Origin: Megachile rotundata
Taxonomy: Eukaryota; Arthropoda; Insecta; Hymenoptera; Megachilidae
Length of the DNA: 64,000 bases
NCBI RefSeq assembly: GCF_050947335.1
Contig: NW_027473315.1
Coordinates: forward strand, 1,612,001-1,676,000
Direction of reading: 5' to 3'
Positions 60,801 to 64,000 of the stretch are shown one piece after another (positions within the stretch are counted from its first letter, which is position 1; each line of letters starts with the position of its first letter). Made by a program: the position numbers and the translations under genes. A model generated the notes under the pieces. The model saw only the letters and a program-made list of their open reading frames with translations, was not told the DNA's origin and made no database searches.

Positions 60801-62030
60801 TGATTGTCATCGTATGATTGTGATTGTACAGTAGTAATTGTATGATTGTCATCGTATGATTGTGATTGTATGATTGTTTTTGTGTGATTGTGATTGTATA
60901 GTAGAAATTGTATGATTGTCTTCGTATGATTGTGATCGTATGATAGTGATTGTATGATTGTGATTGTATGATTGTGATTGTATGATTGTGATTGTATGAT
61001 TGTGATTGTATGATTGTGATTGTATGATTGTGATTGTATCATTGTGATTGTATGATTGTGATTATATGATTGTCATCGCATGATTGTTTTTGTATGATTG
61101 TGATTGTATGATTGTGATTGTATGATTGTGCCTGTATGATTGTGATGGTATGATTGTGATTGTATGATTGCGATTGTATGATTGCAATTTTATGAGTGTG
61201 ATTATATGATTATGATTGTATGATTGTGATTGTATGATTGTTTTTGTATGATTGTGATTGTATGATTGTGATTGTATGATTGTGATTGCATGGTTGTGGT
61301 TGTATGATTATGGTTCTATTATTGTGATTGTATGATTGTTCTTGTATGATTATGATCGTATGATTGTAATTGCATGATCGTGATTGTATGATTGTGATTG
61401 TATGATTGTGATTGTATGATTGTGATTGTATGATTGTGATTATATTATTGCGATAGTACGATTGTGATTGTATGATTGTGATTGCATGATTGTGATTGTA
61501 TGATTATGATTGTATGATTGTGATTGTATTATTGTGATTGTATGATTGCGATAGTACGATTGTGATTGTATGATTGTGATTGTATGATTGTGATTGTATG
61601 ATTGTGATTGTATCATTGTGATTGTATGATTGTGATCATATGATTGTGATCATATGATTGTGATTGTATGACTGTGATTGTATGATTGTTTTTGTATGAT
61701 TGTGATTGTATGATTGTGATTGTATGATTGTGATTGTATGATTGTGATTGTATGATTGTGATTGTATGATTGTGATTGTATGATTGTGATTGTATTATTG
61801 TGATTGTATGATTGTGATTGTATGATTGCGATAGTATGATTGTGATTGTATGATTGTGATTGTATGATTGTGATCGTACGATTGTGATCGTATGATTGTG
61901 ATTGTATGATTGTGATCGTTTGATTGTGGTTGTATAATTATGGTTCTATTATTGTGATTGTATGATTGTTCTGGTTTGATTATGATCATATGATTGTAAT
62001 TGCATGATTGTGATTGTATGATTGTGATTG
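57833..62030. repeat. H-type higher-order repeat H4', complete but expanded
   Basis: Starts with tgactgcg at 57,833. Unlike H4 it runs past the duplication endpoint into the second half of the repeat, with gcaatttt cassettes (~58.97 and ~61.19 kb), doubled gatcata (~61.63 kb) and the tail cassette (~61.86-62.0 kb). It contains a 532-bp internal tandem duplication. After the tail it enters a further tandem copy instead of a new tgactgcg start. Confidence 0.75.
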
Positions 62031-64000
62031 TATGATTGCGATAGTATGATTGTGATTGTATGATTGTGATTGTATGATTGTGATTGTATGATTGCGATAG
62101 TATGATTGTGATTGTATGATTGTGATTGTATGATTGTGATTGTATAATTGTGATTGTATGATTGAGATTGTATGATTGTGATTGTATTATTGTGATTGTA
62201 TGATTGTGATTGTATGATTGTGATTGTATGATTGTGAATGTATGATTGTGATTGTATGATAGTGATTGTGTGATTCTGATTGTATGATTGTTTTTGTATG
62301 ATTGTGATTGTATAGTAGTAATTGTATGATTGTCATCGTATGATTGTGATTGTATGATTGTGATTGTATAGTAGTAATTGTATGATTGTCTTCGTATGAT
62401 TGTGATCGTATGATTGTGATTGTATGATTGTGATTGTATGATTGTGATTGTATCATTGTGATTGTATGATTGTGATCATATGAGTGTGATTGTATGATTG
62501 TGATTGTATGATTGTTTTTGTATGATTGTGATTGTATAGTAGTAATTGTATGATTGTCATCGTATGATTGTGATTGTACGATTGTTTTTGTATGATTGTG
62601 ATTGTATAGTAGTAATTGTATGATTGGCTTCGTATGATTGTGATCGTATGATTGTGATTGTATGATTGTGATTGTATGATTGCGATAGTATGATTGTGAT
62701 TGTATGATTGTGATTGTATGATTGTGATTGTATGATAGTGATTGTGTGATTCTGATTGTATGATTGTTTTTGTATGATTGTGATTGTATAGTAGTAATTG
62801 TATGATTGTCATCGTATGATTGTGATTGTACAGTAGTAATTGTATGATTGTCATCGTATGATTGTGATTGTATGATTGTTTTTGTGTGATTGTGATTGTA
62901 TAGTAGAAATTGTATGATTGTCTTCGTATGATTGTGATCGTATGATAGTGATTGTATGATTGTGATTGTATGATTGTGATTGTATGATTGTGATTGTATG
63001 ATTGTGATTGTATGATTGTGATTGTATGATTGTGATTGTATCATTGTGATTGTATGATTGTGATTATATGATTGTCATCGCATGATTGTTTTTGTATGAT
63101 TGTGATTGTATGATTGTGATTGTATGATTGTGCCTGTATGATTGTGATGGTATGATTGTGATTGTATGATTGCGATTGTATGATTGCAATTTTATGAGTG
63201 TGATTATATGATTATGATTGTATGATTGTGATTGTATGATTGTTTTTGTATGATTGTGATTGTATGATTGTGATTGTATGATTGTGATTGCATGGTTGTG
63301 GTTGTATGATTATGGTTCTATTATTGTGATTGTATGATTGTTCTTGTATGATTATGATCGTATGATTGTAATTGCATGATCGTGATTGTATGATTGTGAT
63401 TGTATGATTGTGATTGTATGATTGTGATTGTATGATTGTGATTATATTATTGCGATAGTACGATTGTGATTGTATGATTGTGATTGCATGATTGTGATTG
63501 TATGATTATGATTGTATGATTGTGATTGTATTATTGTGATTGTATGATTGCGATAGTACGATTGTGATTGTATGATTGTGATTGTATGATTGTGATTGTA
63601 TGATTGTGATTGTATCATTGTGATTGTATGATTGTGATCATATGATTGTGATCATATGATTGTGATTGTATGACTGTGATTGTATGATTGTTTTTGTATG
63701 ATTGTGATTGTATGATTGTGATTGTATGATTGTGATTGTATGATTGTGATTGTATGATTGTGATTGTATGATTGTGATTGTATGATTGTGATTGTATGAT
63801 TGTGATTGTATTATTGTGATTGTATGATTGTGATTGTATGATTGCGATAGTATGATTGTGATTGTATGATTGTGATTGTATGATTGTGATCGTACGATTG
63901 TGATCGTATGATTGTGATTGTATGATTGTGATCGTTTGATTGTGGTTGTATAATTATGGTTCTATTATTGTGATTGTATGATTGTTCTGGTTTGATTATG
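59497..64000. repeat. ~2.0-2.5 kb tandem duplication at the right edge
   Basis: From the cgatag monomer at 62,039 the sequence repeats that from 59,505 (offset 2,534 bp). After ~62,830 it switches to an offset of 2,002 bp because the second copy lacks the 532-bp duplication, and the offset is 2,016 bp at the tail cassette (taattatgg at 61,935 and 63,951). Shared private variants are tggcttcg, tcatcgcatg (~61,072 and ~63,075) and cgatagtacg (~61,550 and ~63,551). The second copy is cut by the window end. Confidence 0.8.
59910..60970. repeat. 532-bp tandem duplication (38 monomers)
   Basis: The segment from the tcattg/gatcata pair at ~59,918 recurs at ~60,450, exactly 532 bp later. It carries the same T-run/tagtag cassettes, the private tggcttcg monomer (60,091 and 60,623) and acagtagtaattg (~60,296 and ~60,828). 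The two differ at the tagtag monomer after the tgtgtg variant: tagtagtaattg in the first, tagtagaaattg in the second. The related copy at 62.45-62.98 kb is single. Confidence 0.8.

Larger units (their letters stand above)
1..64000. repeat. 14-bp satellite array filling the window
   Basis: The monomer TGTATGATTGTGAT repeats head to tail, in one orientation, through the whole window, about 4,570 times. It consists of two GATTGT hexamers plus AT. Most monomers match the consensus or differ by one to three bases. Recurrent variants include tgattgcgatagta, tgattgtttttgta, tagtagtaattgta, tgattgtcatcgta, tgattgtcttcgta, tcattgtgattgta, ttattgtgattgta, tgattgagattgta, tgattgtgaatgta and tgattgtgatcata. 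There is no flanking unique DNA on either side and no embedded gene or transposon. Both ends are cut mid-array. No function can be assigned from sequence; a structural heterochromatin role is possible but is only inference. Confidence 0.98.

Noticed and set aside
185..63044. About a hundred minus-strand open reading frames of 60-352 codons
   Set aside because: All encode the same 14-residue cycle, overlap in several frames, and start or stop at variant monomers (tcattg, gatcat, ttattg). This is expected from a stop-free repeat and shows no codon bias, domain or start context.
1..64000. CRISPR array
   Set aside because: Repeats are contiguous 14-mers with no unique spacers of constant length, no leader and no cas genes.
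1..64000. Telomeric repeat or G-quadruplex array
   Set aside because: The T/G-rich strand resembles telomeric composition, but consensus G residues are single; no GG or GGG runs recur, so quadruplex formation is not supported and the unit is not a known telomere repeat.
1..64000. Embedded transposon, tRNA, rRNA or unique gene
   Set aside because: I found no interruption of the 14-bp pattern, no terminal inverted repeats, no poly(A) or LTR-like boundary and no stretch of non-repeat sequence.
1..64000. TGATTG as a Pbx/Hox-type or bacterial -10-like (TATGAT) regulatory site
   Set aside because: Both motifs occur in every consensus monomer because of its composition; with no gene in the window there is no basis for a regulatory call.
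1..64000. Naming the species or calling this a centromere
   Set aside because: I do not recognise this 14-bp satellite from a particular organism, and no flanking unique sequence or centromere-specific feature is visible.

Overview
This window is satellite DNA from end to end. I see no gene, RNA gene, transposon or unique sequence. Every stretch I read is built from a 14-bp monomer, TGTATGATTGTGAT on the + strand, which can also be read as two GATTGT hexamers plus AT. About 4,570 monomers fit in 64 kb. The array runs off both ends of the window, so its true length and flanks are unknown. The consensus + strand has no cytosine (7 T, 4 G, 3 A), so C appears only in variant monomers. A homogenised array of this size points to a eukaryotic satellite or heterochromatic block from a long-read assembly. 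The species cannot be named from the sequence.

Variant monomers act as barcodes and reveal nested higher-order repeats (HORs). From left to right: (1) about 1-10.9 kb is a mosaic holding three copies of a degenerate block D (1-750, ~7,620-8,570, ~9,729-10,740), an ~839-bp duplication near 2.5-3.9 kb and a 1,862-bp-offset duplication (4,221-5,758 and 6,083-7,620). (2) About 10.9-25.9 kb holds K-type HORs with offsets of 4.0-5.0 kb. (3) About 26-60 kb holds H-type HORs of 4.0-4.6 kb. (4) About 59.5-64 kb holds a 532-bp tandem duplication nested in a ~2.0-2.5 kb tandem duplication.

On top of this lies a direct tandem duplication of about 19.2 kb: copy A (~21.77-40.93 kb) and copy B (~40.93-60.13 kb). 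The pairing offset stays between 18,986 and 19,224 bp throughout, and I noticed only a handful of substitutions between copies. The junction lies within four consensus monomers at 40,905-40,960. It cuts the fourth H repeat of copy A and returns to the K-type sequence of 21.79 kb, as expected from unequal crossover.

The long minus-strand reading frames are a by-product of the repeat. The monomer complement has no stop codon in any frame, and because 14 is not a multiple of 3 all three frames give the same 14-residue cycle (ITIIQSQSYNHNHT). Starts and stops fall on recurrent variant monomers. I therefore annotate no CDS. The interest of the window lies in the satellite's architecture, strand asymmetry and recent amplification history.
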